A stretch of 40,778 nt of DNA from positions 1 to 40,778 of IMG/VR virus record IMGVR_UViG_3300023179_000224, one strand, 5' to 3'. Below the pieces are notes generated by a model. The model ran no database searches. It was not told the origin of the DNA and saw only the letters and a program-made list of their open reading frames with translations. Below are positions 15,315-22,169 of this stretch, piece by piece (positions within the stretch are counted from its first letter, which is position 1; the number at the start of each line of letters is the position of its first letter). Both the position numbers and the translations under genes were made by a program. The stretch comes from a virus.

Positions 15315-16655
15315 TTACAATATGCTTTCTTTGTCCCAAATAAAGTTAGTGTTGCCCAGTGTCATTTCAATATCAAAGAATTCATATCCCTTAAGGTTGT
15401 CGTCAACCACGATATCATTGACTGGCATATCAACTGAATTCTTATCTTGACCAATGCTTATATAATTACTATAGCGAGGGTAGATCTTTTCTTGGTTAGT
15501 GAAAATCAATGAATTAGTTTCTAGATCAAACTTGACTTTGATTGTGCTGATACTTTTAACACTTCCGTTGTTATTCAAAGTATAATAAGTAGGTGCTGTT
15601 GGTTTAGCCAAATACATCGTGTTACTTGCATCTCGAGCTAAAAGCATCTTATTATAGTATCCAATTTTTGGCCACGATGACAATTTAGGATGCGTGGGAA
15701 TAAGTTTGGATGTTATTTTGTTTACATCAATCTTGGAATTTGAAACCAAGAGTATGTCATTTCTATTATCAAATATATTTGCTAGCTCATTTTTACTAGA
15801 CATCATTGCTTTCTTGGCAAATTCTTCACTGTCCAGAGGTTTATCTGCCCTTTGTATCTGGTGAGAAATTTTGGGATTACCAAAACAAAAATAATCGTCA
15901 GAATCCAGTGATTTAAATATGTGAACAATCGTTTGTTTACTGGAGAACAGAGTTAAACTAACCGTTGTTGTGTATTGGCCACCTCGAATCATAGGGTTCG
16001 CGGTCAACAAATAATACTTTCCCATATACATCATGGGTTGATCATTGGTTTTAGATCTAACCAGCTCTACAATGTCACCGGGCTGGGCAGCACTGATGGG
16101 TAATTTAGAATTCAATTGGGATGTCTTTTTCAAAGCCAATTGATATGGTTCTGAATTTTCGTGTAAAAGTATGTTATTTGATCCCGAGCGTCCCCAAACA
16201 CACTTGCCCAAAATACGTCCTTTTTCAAGAATGCAATTACTGACCAGAGAAGCAAAATTGTCAGAGCTAATTTCTAAATCAAAGCCTCGTGGGTCAGTAA
16301 TACGCCAGCTTACATTACCAGAACCATTCCATCCGTACCTACGCACCGACTTGGCTATCTCAAAACCCTCTAGTGGCTCATTGTTAATAATTCGTGGATA
16401 CCAATTAGCAATAAAGATTTCAGTTATTTGAAATTTGGAATTTGGTCCAGTGGTCATAGTGATTTCGTCATCTTCGCTGATTTCGACCTTGGTACCAAAC
16501 CCATACGCCCAGTTATCCTGTGTTTGTTTTCGTTTTAAAAAGGCAGCGTCACGGGTATATGGAGATGCAAAACCCAGTAACCCGTCCTCGTTACCTGCAT
16601 CGGCTCGATGTCGCAACGTTACATAGAGTTTATTTGGAATTGAAGCTACAGTCAT
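15315..16655 (-). CDS. Conserved hypothetical protein next to DNA ligase
   Basis: A 446-residue protein. The N-terminus has KLYVTLRHRADAGNEDGLLG and FASPYTRDAAFLKRKQTQDN, then WAYG, followed by a beta-rich part with IANWYPRIINNEPLEGFEIA and RRYGWNGSGNVSWRITDPRG. The rest is mixed alpha/beta without enzyme motifs that I can identify. It starts 11 bases after the DNA ligase stop and is co-transcribed with it, so a role in DNA metabolism is possible but unproven. I recall similar starts in other large phages. Confidence 0.55.
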   Translation of the reverse strand: MTVASIPNKLYVTLRHRADAGNEDGLLGFASPYTRDAAFLKRKQTQDNWAYGFGTKVEISEDDEITMTTGPNSKFQITEIFIANWYPRIINNEPLEGFEIAKSVRRYGWNGSGNVSWRITDPRGFDLEISSDNFASLVSNCILEKGRILGKCVWGRSGSNNILLHENSEPYQLALKKTSQLNSKLPISAAQPGDIVELVRSKTNDQPMMYMGKYYLLTANPMIRGGQYTTTVSLTLFSSKQTIVHIFKSLDSDDYFCFGNPKISHQIQRADKPLDSEEFAKKAMMSSKNELANIFDNRNDILLVSNSKIDVNKITSKLIPTHPKLSSWPKIGYYNKMLLARDASNTMYLAKPTAPTYYTLNNNGSVKSISTIKVKFDLETNSLIFTNQEKIYPRYSNYISIGQDKNSVDMPVNDIVVDDNLKGYEFFDIEMTLGNTNFIWDKESIL

Positions 16656-16666
16656 AATTAATCCTA

Positions 16667-18088
16667 TTAAATTTTTTCTCCGGGGACAAACCCACGAAAA
16701 GTTTTAAAACGTGGGAACCTCATTGACCAAATCTCACCGGTTTGCGGTTTGGTCAAACCATCAGCACGAACTTCTGCAATCATACCCACAATGGGAGCAC
16801 CATCAGGCATCTCTGTGTACTCTACCCAGCGGCTTGATTCTTTCTTTTTCCAAATCACCGGTTTGCCAGTATGTTTAGCCCAGAGTTGAGCACGAAGTTT
16901 GATACTGTAGCCGCCGCCCACATGTACCCTTACCATTTTACCATCTACAACGCCTTGGCATACCAAAGCACCCAGGGTACCAACAAATTTGGAGTCAGGT
17001 TTGCCTTCTTCAACGTCAATGACAGTCAATGATTCTTCAATAAACGGTTTCATTTTTAGCCAATTCTTGCTACGTTTACATTCGTAGACAGCATCTGGAT
17101 CTTTGAGCATAATACCTTCTGCTTTAGAAGCCAGGGCCAACTTATTGATTTCCATCAAACGATCGCGTCCCGACATTGTGTCAAGGTCTACAATTTCATA
17201 GCCCAGAACATTGACATTGGGCATGGTTTCAGCATGCTTGGCATGCCACCTATGCAACATCGTCAAACGTTGAATTTGTTTAAACTTGCTCTTTCCCTCT
17301 TTAAATTCCTTTAAAGTCATCAGATCAAAAACATTGAGAATACTGTCATCTGCTTGAACATCGGTTTTTCGACGAGCCTGTTTCATGAGGTCCTGAAAGC
17401 TTTTGCTCATTACCTCAGCATCCAAAACCACAGCCTCTTCAAGGTTGCTGGCCAGTGCCGCCCTTGAAATCTGATCCCTGATAACTGTAAAGTTAAAAAT
17501 TTCCTGGCCATTGCGAGTAAATTGCTGCACTGAGCCATTGGGGAAAACAATGGTAATTACCCGCATACCGTCCAATTTGGTATCAATGATTTTTTTACCG
17601 TGCAGTTCTGATTCATCAACGTTGCCGTCTTCGTCAACACAATCTTTGGCAAGTTGACATTCAAAAACATTGATGGTATACTGAGGAAATAACTTTTTAC
17701 AAACTCGATTGATTGTGCTCTCAGAGAATCCAGCTTTCATATCCTTGAGCAAAATTCGGCGATACCAGCCGTTCCACTCAGCTGTTGTTGCCTGTTCCAT
17801 GAGATCATTTACTGCATTTCGAGCAGCATTGCCACTCAGTGTTCTATCAATCAATTTAGATGCCACAGCATTGAAATCAGCCCAGGCTAGTCCTGAACCG
17901 CCCTGCACCAATTTTTCTGGAATTTGTTTGACACCAAAAGTAATTCTGGTATCATAAGCCAAGCGTACTCCGGCGAAAAACTCATCATTGCCATTTTTAG
18001 CCTGAGTCTCAATAATGTTTTCTTTATTGATACGGCTATCATGTTTTTCCAAATCACTGATTACTCGAAAACCTGGGTCGTTTTTCAT
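16667..18088 (-). CDS. ATP-dependent DNA ligase (T4 gp30 type)
   Basis: The 473-residue protein has the nucleotidyltransferase motifs of ATP-dependent ligases: motif I KLDGMR with the adenylated lysine at about residue 171, VLDAEVMSK (motif III), EGIMLKDPD (motif IV) and KSKNWLKMKP-like KRSKNWLKMKP (motif V). An OB-fold region with GALVCQGVVDGKMVRVHVGG follows. An N-terminal helical DNA-binding region of about 140 residues gives the T4 ligase length (487). It seals nicks during phage replication. It is transcribed from a perfect sigma70 promoter (18115-18143), so early expression is likely. Confidence 0.92.
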   Translation of the reverse strand: MKNDPGFRVISDLEKHDSRINKENIIETQAKNGNDEFFAGVRLAYDTRITFGVKQIPEKLVQGGSGLAWADFNAVASKLIDRTLSGNAARNAVNDLMEQATTAEWNGWYRRILLKDMKAGFSESTINRVCKKLFPQYTINVFECQLAKDCVDEDGNVDESELHGKKIIDTKLDGMRVITIVFPNGSVQQFTRNGQEIFNFTVIRDQISRAALASNLEEAVVLDAEVMSKSFQDLMKQARRKTDVQADDSILNVFDLMTLKEFKEGKSKFKQIQRLTMLHRWHAKHAETMPNVNVLGYEIVDLDTMSGRDRLMEINKLALASKAEGIMLKDPDAVYECKRSKNWLKMKPFIEESLTVIDVEEGKPDSKFVGTLGALVCQGVVDGKMVRVHVGGGYSIKLRAQLWAKHTGKPVIWKKKESSRWVEYTEMPDGAPIVGMIAEVRADGLTKPQTGEIWSMRFPRFKTFRGFVPGEKI

Positions 18089-18114
18089 TAACTAATCCTT
18101 CATGTTGAACCCAT

Positions 18115-18143
18115 ATTATAGCAGATATCAGATTAATTGTCAA
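18115..18143 (-). promoter_or_regulatory. Consensus sigma70 promoter for DNA ligase
   Basis: TTGACA (18138-18143), spacer 17, TATAAT (18115-18120) on the minus strand. The leader has a short TTCA-ACA-TGAA stem-loop and an AAGGA site before the ATG at 18088. Confidence 0.88.
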
Positions 18144-18147
18144 ATAT

Positions 18148-18174
18148 GAAATAACCCGCTAGGCGGGTTATTTC
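18148..18174 (-). terminator. Rho-independent terminator after the OmpX-like gene
   Basis: GAAATAACCCGC and GCGGGTTATTTC make a perfect 12-bp stem with loop TAG. It lies between the stop of the beta-barrel gene and the -35 box of the ligase promoter, only four bases away. Confidence 0.8.
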
Positions 18175-18191
18175 ATACTGGTTAAAACAGT

Positions 18192-18641
18192 TTAGAACTT
18201 ATAGACCAAGCCAGCGGTAATGGTGTTACCATCAAATGCCTGAACACGGTCTTGGCCAAATTGTCGACGTAGATCAACCGTTAAATTAACCTTGTTTGCA
18301 ATTGGCATACTAGCACCAACACCCACTGTGAGGGCATAGCCAGTGTCGCCAATCTTGTTTTGCAGGTAAGCACCACCCACGTTGGTAGACATAGTTACCG
18401 GCCCAAACTTGGTAACATCATAGCTGCCAACAAGACTCCAACGATCTTGTTCATTGATCACAGCTACAGCTCGGCTAAACCCTGCGGTTGCTTTGAATTT
18501 ACCAAAACTTTCCCCCACAGTGACTCCATAGCTGGTTCGGCCGTCGCCCACATAGTCACGAGCGGCAGTTACCCCAACTTCAACTGCACTGGCAGTAATT
18601 GCAGAAAGGGCGATCATTGTTGCAATAGCGATTTTTTTCAT
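18192..18641 (-). CDS. OmpX/Ail-like outer-membrane beta-barrel
   Basis: A 149-residue protein with a signal peptide (MKKIAIATMIALSAITASA, cleavage after ASA at about 19). Eight amphipathic strands separated by turns follow, for example YGVTVGESFGKFKATAGFS and LVGSYDVTKFGPVTMSTNVG. The C-terminal AGLVYKF ends with the phenylalanine used by the BAM complex. Length and layout fit eight-stranded barrels such as OmpX, Ail and lambda Lom. A phage-encoded barrel could alter the host surface to block superinfection; that is inference. It is monocistronic with its own promoter and terminator. Confidence 0.75.
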   Translation of the reverse strand: MKKIAIATMIALSAITASAVEVGVTAARDYVGDGRTSYGVTVGESFGKFKATAGFSRAVAVINEQDRWSLVGSYDVTKFGPVTMSTNVGGAYLQNKIGDTGYALTVGVGASMPIANKVNLTVDLRRQFGQDRVQAFDGNTITAGLVYKF

Positions 18642-18680
18642 ATTTGTTTTTCCTTTGAAAATGACTTTATGTCATAGTAG

Positions 18681-18710
18681 ATTATAACATTACACTAAAC
18701 GTAATGTCAA
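18681..18710 (-). promoter_or_regulatory. Sigma70 promoter with two inverted repeats
   Basis: TTGACA (18705-18710) and TATAAT (18681-18686), spacer 18. CATTAC-7-GTAATG (18689-18707) lies across the spacer and the edge of the -35, a possible operator. ATGAC-ATAAA-GTCAT (18661-18675) forms a hairpin at the expected RNA 5' end. Confidence 0.8.
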
Positions 18711-18720
18711 TTAATTTTGA

Positions 18721-18748
18721 AAAAACGGCTAAATGAATAGCCGTTTTT
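18721..18748 (-). terminator. Rho-independent terminator
   Basis: AAAAACGGCTA and TAGCCGTTTTT form a perfect 11-bp stem with a 6-base loop and a T-rich end (TTTTTTC) on the minus strand. It ends the Ala/Lys-rich protein gene, ten bases before the -35 of the next promoter. Confidence 0.85.
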
Positions 18749-18759
18749 GATGCCAAAAA

Positions 18760-18996
18760 TCACTTCTTGGCTTCAGCTGCTGGAGCAGTCTTCTTGGCCG
18801 AAGCTTTATTATCAGCTTTATGATCAGCCTTCTTTTCATGAGCAGCTGGTGCGCTAGCAGCTGGTTTGGCAGCACTGGCCATAACTGCTGGTGCACTGGC
18901 TGCTGGTTTAGCAGCGCTGGCTGCGGCCTTTGGGGCTTCTGCGGCCATTGCGGTTGCCGCAAATACAGCGGCGATAGATGCAACGATTGATTTCAT
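18760..18996 (-). CDS. Exported Ala/Lys/Pro-rich low-complexity protein
   Basis: A 78-residue protein: a signal peptide (MKSIVASIAAVFAATAMA, likely cleavage after AMA) followed by a mature part made almost only of Ala, Lys, Pro, Ser and Glu. A direct repeat SAAKPAASAPA occurs twice (about residues 27-37 and 41-51), then a basic tail KKADHKADNKASAKK. Similar histone-H1-like or periplasmic Ala/Lys-rich peptides occur in Burkholderiales. It may coat or neutralise something in the periplasm; no function is known. It has its own promoter and terminator. Confidence 0.65.
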   Translation of the reverse strand: MKSIVASIAAVFAATAMAAEAPKAAASAAKPAASAPAVMASAAKPAASAPAAHEKKADHKADNKASAKKTAPAAEAKK

Positions 18997-19039
18997 TTTG
19001 AGTTCCTTTTAAAAAGATGATCTTAATTGATCATGCTAT

Positions 19040-19068
19040 ATTATATAGCTTGATTGAGCCAAGGTCAA
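19040..19068 (-). promoter_or_regulatory. Sigma70 promoter with 5' leader hairpin
   Basis: TTGACC (19063-19068), spacer 17, TATAAT (19040-19045) on the minus strand. TGATC-6-GATCA (19018-19033) forms a stem-loop near the expected 5' end of the RNA. The leader contains AAAAGGA before the ATG at 18996. Confidence 0.8.
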
Positions 19069-19074
19069 ATAAAA

Positions 19075-19092
19075 AGGCAACATTGGTTGCCT
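19075..19092 (-). terminator. Rho-independent terminator downstream of pstS
   Basis: AGGCAAC and GTTGCCT form a 7-bp stem around ATTG, followed on the minus strand by TTTTA. Between it and the pstS stop lies a GC-rich stretch of about 45 bases with no assigned role. Confidence 0.7.
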
Positions 19093-19139
19093 AGTACCGG
19101 TCACGGGTTCCGGCATCCACCCAATCTTTGTGGACGATT

Positions 19140-20135
19140 TTAAAATAATGACAGCTTTTTCCAATTATTTCGAATGTGATTTTTAACGGAGTCTGGTAAT
19201 ACCACGTAATCCAAGTCATCGGCAAACTGATTACCTTGAGTATATGCCCAATTAAAAAACTTCAATGCAGACTTAGTAGATGAAATATCATCGGGTTTTG
19301 CATAGATCAAGATAAATGTTGCCCCAGTTACTGGCCAAGTTTCCTTGCCAGCTTGATTGGTCAATATTTGAAAATAACTTTTATCCCAATCCACTCCTGC
19401 TGCGGCTGCACGAAACGCATCTTCTGTAGGGCTTACCCAGTTACCAGCAGCGTTTTGTATTTGAACATAATTCATTTTGTTCTGCTTGACATAAGCATAC
19501 TCAACGTAACCAATACTATTATTGATTTTGCCAACAAATGCAGCCACACCTTCATTACCTTTTCCACCAGCGCCAATAACCCAATTTACCGCAGTGCCTT
19601 CGCCAATTTTGGCCTTAAACTCCTGATTTACTTTGCTCAAATAATTGGTCCAAATAAAAGTGGTACCACTTCCATCTGCACGTCGAATAACGGTGATTGT
19701 TTCGTCAGGCAATGTTAAACTAGGATTTAATGCTTTGATCGCAGGGTCATTCCATTTTGATATTTTACCTAGATAAATTTCACCCAATAAGTAACCAGTA
19801 AGTCTCATTTTTCCTGTCTCAATTCCCTTGACATTGATCACAGGCACTACCCCTCCGATAACAGTGGGAAATTGAAACAAACCAGATTCTTTTAGCTTTT
19901 CGTCAGTTAAAGGCATGTCGGTGGCACCAAAAGTAACGGTTTTAGACTCTATTTGTTTGATGCCCGCACCCGATCCAACACTTTGATAATTGATTTTTAC
20001 CCCGGTGGCTTTGTTATACTCAGTTGCCCATTTAGAGTATAACGGAGCAGGAAATGTTGCCCCCGCTCCCACGATGTCTTGTGAGTGACAAGTTAAAGCA
20101 ACTGAAGCTAGTAATATCGCAAATAATTTTTTCAC
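19140..20135 (-). CDS. pstS: Phosphate ABC transporter substrate-binding protein PstS
   Basis: A 331-residue protein with a signal peptide (about residues 1-18) and the PstS core: GAGATFPAPLYSKW, SVGSGAGIKQIESKTVTFGA followed by TDMPL, and RRADGSGTTFIWTNYLS, which match the phosphate-contacting loops of E. coli PstS (GAGASFPAP, GSGGG, RADGSGTSF). It binds phosphate in the periplasm and hands it to the host PstCAB transporter; no pstC, pstA or pstB is present, so host partners are needed. Phages of cyanobacteria also carry pstS. The start is a GTG at 20135 with AAGGAG upstream. A PhoB-box-like direct repeat precedes it. Confidence 0.93.
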   Translation of the reverse strand: MKKLFAILLASVALTCHSQDIVGAGATFPAPLYSKWATEYNKATGVKINYQSVGSGAGIKQIESKTVTFGATDMPLTDEKLKESGLFQFPTVIGGVVPVINVKGIETGKMRLTGYLLGEIYLGKISKWNDPAIKALNPSLTLPDETITVIRRADGSGTTFIWTNYLSKVNQEFKAKIGEGTAVNWVIGAGGKGNEGVAAFVGKINNSIGYVEYAYVKQNKMNYVQIQNAAGNWVSPTEDAFRAAAAGVDWDKSYFQILTNQAGKETWPVTGATFILIYAKPDDISSTKSALKFFNWAYTQGNQFADDLDYVVLPDSVKNHIRNNWKKLSLF

Positions 20136-20179
20136 TGTATCTCCTTATATAAAATAGTGATACAGATATTTAAGCAAAC

Positions 20180-20201
20180 AAATATTACAAAAATATTACA
20201 A
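20180..20201 (-). promoter_or_regulatory. PhoB-box-like direct repeat upstream of pstS
   Basis: On the minus strand the sequence is TTGTAAT-ATTT-TTGTAAT-ATTT: two identical 11-base units. PhoB binds 11-base repeats of a CTGTCAT-like 7-mer plus four A/T bases. A TTAAAT -10-like hexamer (20168-20173) lies ten bases after the second 7-mer, the geometry of E. coli Pho promoters, where the Pho box replaces the -35. Confidence 0.7.
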
Positions 20202-20224
20202 TCTGCGACGAAAAAAGAGTCAAT

Positions 20225-20506
20225 TCATTTTGCTAAAATTTGATAGGTCTCACCAGAACCCAGTACACATGCTATCTTGTTATCAAATTCTATTAAAGTC
20301 CAAGTGCCAGTCTTATCATTGATCAGTAATCCAAAGTTATTGTTTGGGCTTTTTCCAATCCAAATTGGTTTTTCACGATAGTCTGAATCTGTCAATGCAG
20401 AAATTACTGATTCAGCTTTGTCACATAACACGGTTTTATTGGCTTTCATAGGTTCTGCAAGTGCAGAAATTGAAGCTAGTAAAAGCAAACTCAAAAAGAA
20501 TTTCAT
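20225..20506 (-). CDS. Small exported protein, unknown function
   Basis: A 93-residue protein with a clear signal peptide (MKFFLSLLLLASISALA, cleavage before EP). The mature part has two cysteines (CDKAESVI and IACVLGSGE) that could form a disulphide, and strands such as NFGLLINDKTGTWTLIEF. I recall similar small periplasmic proteins in bacteria but no function. It sits just upstream of the pstS promoter and starts next to a divergent inverted-repeat promoter region shared with the plus-strand lipoprotein gene. Confidence 0.6.
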   Translation of the reverse strand: MKFFLSLLLLASISALAEPMKANKTVLCDKAESVISALTDSDYREKPIWIGKSPNNNFGLLINDKTGTWTLIEFDNKIACVLGSGETYQILAK

Positions 20507-20525
20507 ATATTTCCAATATTTAATG

Positions 20526-20563
20526 TATTTAGTGTGATTGGGTTATTTCATAGTCACTAAATA
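20526..20563. promoter_or_regulatory. Divergent late-like promoter pair (inverted repeat)
   Basis: TATTTAGTG (20526-20534) and CACTAAATA (20555-20563) are a perfect 9-bp inverted repeat 20 bases apart. Read outward, each strand has CACTAAATA, close to the T4 late box. The plus-strand copy ends five bases before the ATG at 20569; the minus copy lies 19 bases before the ATG at 20506. Confidence 0.5.
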
Positions 20564-20568
20564 TCATT

Positions 20569-21378
20569 ATGAAAAATATTTTGTATACCCTGTTATTTCT
20601 AACGGCCTGCTCATCTCTGACACCTCCAGAACTGCCTATCAATGATGTTAGGGTAGAGTCTAAGCCAATAGTAACTAGAGAAACAGTTCAACTAGCCGAA
20701 CCAGTTCAAATGACTGCGGTTGCCGCAACAGCTGAGCCAGTTACTGTAAATATCAATCGTGACAATACCATTAGCAAACCAGCAAGCTTAAACTCTAACG
20801 CATTGCCTGTTACTCGGTATTATGTCGAAAGTACTAAAATAGTGGTTAATAAAACAGATAGCATATTGAATCAACTTAAACAGGCTTCCATGGCCTTTGT
20901 TGTGCCAGCCTCTGTTAATATTGATAGTCCGTTTATTATTCAATTAATGATTAATCCCAGCTTGACAGAATCTGAATTATCTCAGGGGTTAACCAAATCC
21001 GGGGTAAAGTCTTCTGATAAAATATCGATTTCTAAAATTGTCTTAGCCAGGGTGGTGTCCAGCGATTTTACAATAACTCCCATTACACCAGAATCTCAAG
21101 CTATATCAAATATAGAATCCACTGAATGGTTATGGGAAGTAACCCCCAAAAAAATAGGGATTCAAGATATAGAGCTCACTATTACTGCACTGGTGTCAGT
21201 GGATGGTGAAAAAAGTCAACGACATTTAAAAACATTTGAGAAGATAATCAATGTTGAAATAACCAATACACAAATTTTAAAGGAATTTATAAAAAATTAT
21301 TGGCAATGGTTGTGGACAGTATGTTTGACACCGTTATTGGCCTTGGCCTGGCGCAAGTATCAGAATAGGAAGTCATGA
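20569..21378 (+). CDS. Lipoprotein with C-terminal membrane helix (u-spanin-like topology)
   Basis: A 269-residue protein. The N-terminus MKNILYTLLFLTACSS has a lipobox LTAC with Cys14 followed by Ser-Ser, predicting an outer-membrane lipoprotein. Residues 85-235 form a beta-rich domain (FVVPASVNIDSPFIIQLMIN, STEWLWEVTPKKIGIQDIEL). The end has a tryptophan-rich membrane helix (WQWLWTVCLTPLLALAW) and a basic tail. Anchoring in both membranes is the topology of unimolecular spanins, which fuse the membranes at lysis, but known ones are about half this length and I think related domains exist in bacteria, so this stays a hypothesis. It is one of only two plus-strand genes. Confidence 0.65.
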   Translation: MKNILYTLLFLTACSSLTPPELPINDVRVESKPIVTRETVQLAEPVQMTAVAATAEPVTVNINRDNTISKPASLNSNALPVTRYYVESTKIVVNKTDSILNQLKQASMAFVVPASVNIDSPFIIQLMINPSLTESELSQGLTKSGVKSSDKISISKIVLARVVSSDFTITPITPESQAISNIESTEWLWEVTPKKIGIQDIELTITALVSVDGEKSQRHLKTFEKIINVEITNTQILKEFIKNYWQWLWTVCLTPLLALAWRKYQNRKS

Positions 21379-21380
21379 AA

Positions 21381-21400
21381 AAGGCAACCGGAGTTGCCTT
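21381..21400 (-). terminator. Rho-independent terminator between convergent genes
   Basis: AAGGCAAC and GTTGCCTT form a perfect 8-bp stem with a 4-base loop. On the minus strand it ends in TTTTTC, a good terminator for the 21421-21813 gene; on the plus strand only TTAATA follows the lipoprotein gene. Confidence 0.8.
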
Positions 21401-21420
21401 AATACTCAGTGAGTGAAGTA

Positions 21421-21813
21421 TCAGACCAGTGCGTCTGGGGTCTCAGCCAAAATTTGGCTAGCAGACCGTTGCCCGCGCACTCGAATCTTGTCCAGACTGG
21501 GGGTAGCTTTTTCCGACTTTTTAGTCGTTGCCTTGGGGGTCTTAGCCGCAGCCTTGACCTTGACCTTGACGGTTTTTTCGCCGTTGTATTTCAAGTCTGC
21601 TTCGTCAATTGCGGCTTGAAATTTGGGGTTTGCGTAGAGAGCGCTGGACTTGAGAAAGGTCACACAAGCAGGCTTGTCCATGGCCGATTTAAGCTCAATG
21701 AGCTCAATATTGGTATTGCCAGCTTTGGACAAAGCTTTGACACGAGTCATGTCATTGGCAAAACGAACTTTGGTCTCACCCTTGAAAGTAGATACACCTG
21801 TAACTTTAAACAT
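21421..21813 (-). CDS. Conserved T4-like phage protein with basic Ala/Lys linker
   Basis: A 130-residue protein. The first 85 residues form a small alpha/beta domain beginning MFKVTGVSTFKGETKVRFAN, with helix FLKSSALYANPKFQAAID. Then comes a basic low-complexity linker (VKVKAAAKTPKATTKKSEKA) and a short tail DKIRVRGQRSASQILAE. I recall the N-terminal domain from T4-like phages; its function is unknown. The basic linker suggests nucleic-acid contact. It is monocistronic with a consensus promoter, a 5' hairpin in its leader and a terminator. Confidence 0.6.
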   Translation of the reverse strand: MFKVTGVSTFKGETKVRFANDMTRVKALSKAGNTNIELIELKSAMDKPACVTFLKSSALYANPKFQAAIDEADLKYNGEKTVKVKVKAAAKTPKATTKKSEKATPSLDKIRVRGQRSASQILAETPDALV

Positions 21814-21850
21814 ATAAAAATCCTAGAAAAACAAGTTAATTGAAAAACCA

Positions 21851-21870
21851 TGCCAGACTCATTTCTGGCA
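21851..21870 (-). promoter_or_regulatory. 5' leader hairpin
   Basis: TGCCAGA-6 bases-TCTGGCA is a perfect 7-bp stem-loop located within a few bases of the RNA start expected from the promoter at 21878-21906, about 37 bases upstream of the ATG. Such 5'-terminal stems are known to protect mRNAs from RNase E/RppH. Confidence 0.6.
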
Positions 21871-21877
21871 TATTCAA

Positions 21878-21906
21878 ATTATAGCAGTCTTCGAAATAAA
21901 AGTCAA
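21878..21906 (-). promoter_or_regulatory. Sigma70 promoter
   Basis: TTGACT (21901-21906), spacer 17, TATAAT (21878-21883) on the minus strand, directly before the hairpin leader of the 21421-21813 gene. Confidence 0.85.
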
Positions 21907-21933
21907 CTATTTTTTGAATTCAGTGTCACCAAA

Positions 21934-22128
21934 TCAGTACTGTGGATAAGCACTTTTGACCAAACATTTGGTGTAACCACCATTTTGGGCTTCCACAATG
22001 GCACTGGCTTGAGTGGCACTCATTGCTTCCACTGTGGTGGTGAGATTCATGATATCACTTCGAGTCGAACCCAAAAAACTAGAGGTACGTGGTTCGACAA
22101 GAATATCGTAGGTAACTAGAAAACGCAT
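21934..22128 (-). CDS. Small phage protein, unknown function
   Basis: A 64-residue protein with an initial strand MRFLVTYDILVEP and a helix with EAMSATQASAIVEAQNGGYT, a layout like small ferredoxin-like phage proteins. It has no catalytic motif. The ATG follows TTTTTGGAG, so a ribosome site is present. A hairpin at 22147-22163 lies in the gap to the upstream gene. It probably depends on readthrough from the 22617-22645 promoter. Confidence 0.5.
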   Translation of the reverse strand: MRFLVTYDILVEPRTSSFLGSTRSDIMNLTTTVEAMSATQASAIVEAQNGGYTKCLVKSAYPQY

Positions 22129-22146
22129 ACAAAGACTCCAAAAATT

Positions 22147-22163
22147 GCTGAAAAGGGTTCAGC
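22147..22163 (-). terminator. Hairpin with T-rich end, possible attenuating terminator
   Basis: GCTGAA-5-TTCAGC followed on the minus strand by AATTTTTGG. It may partly terminate the 22170-22583 transcript before the 64-residue gene, whose ribosome site lies just inside the T run. Confidence 0.5.
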
Positions 22164-22169
22164 GCCCGT

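Noticed and set aside
20135-20165. CTGTATC/GATACAG stem with the pstS ribosome site in its loop
   Set aside because: The expected transcript start lies inside the 5' arm, so the stem probably cannot form in the RNA.
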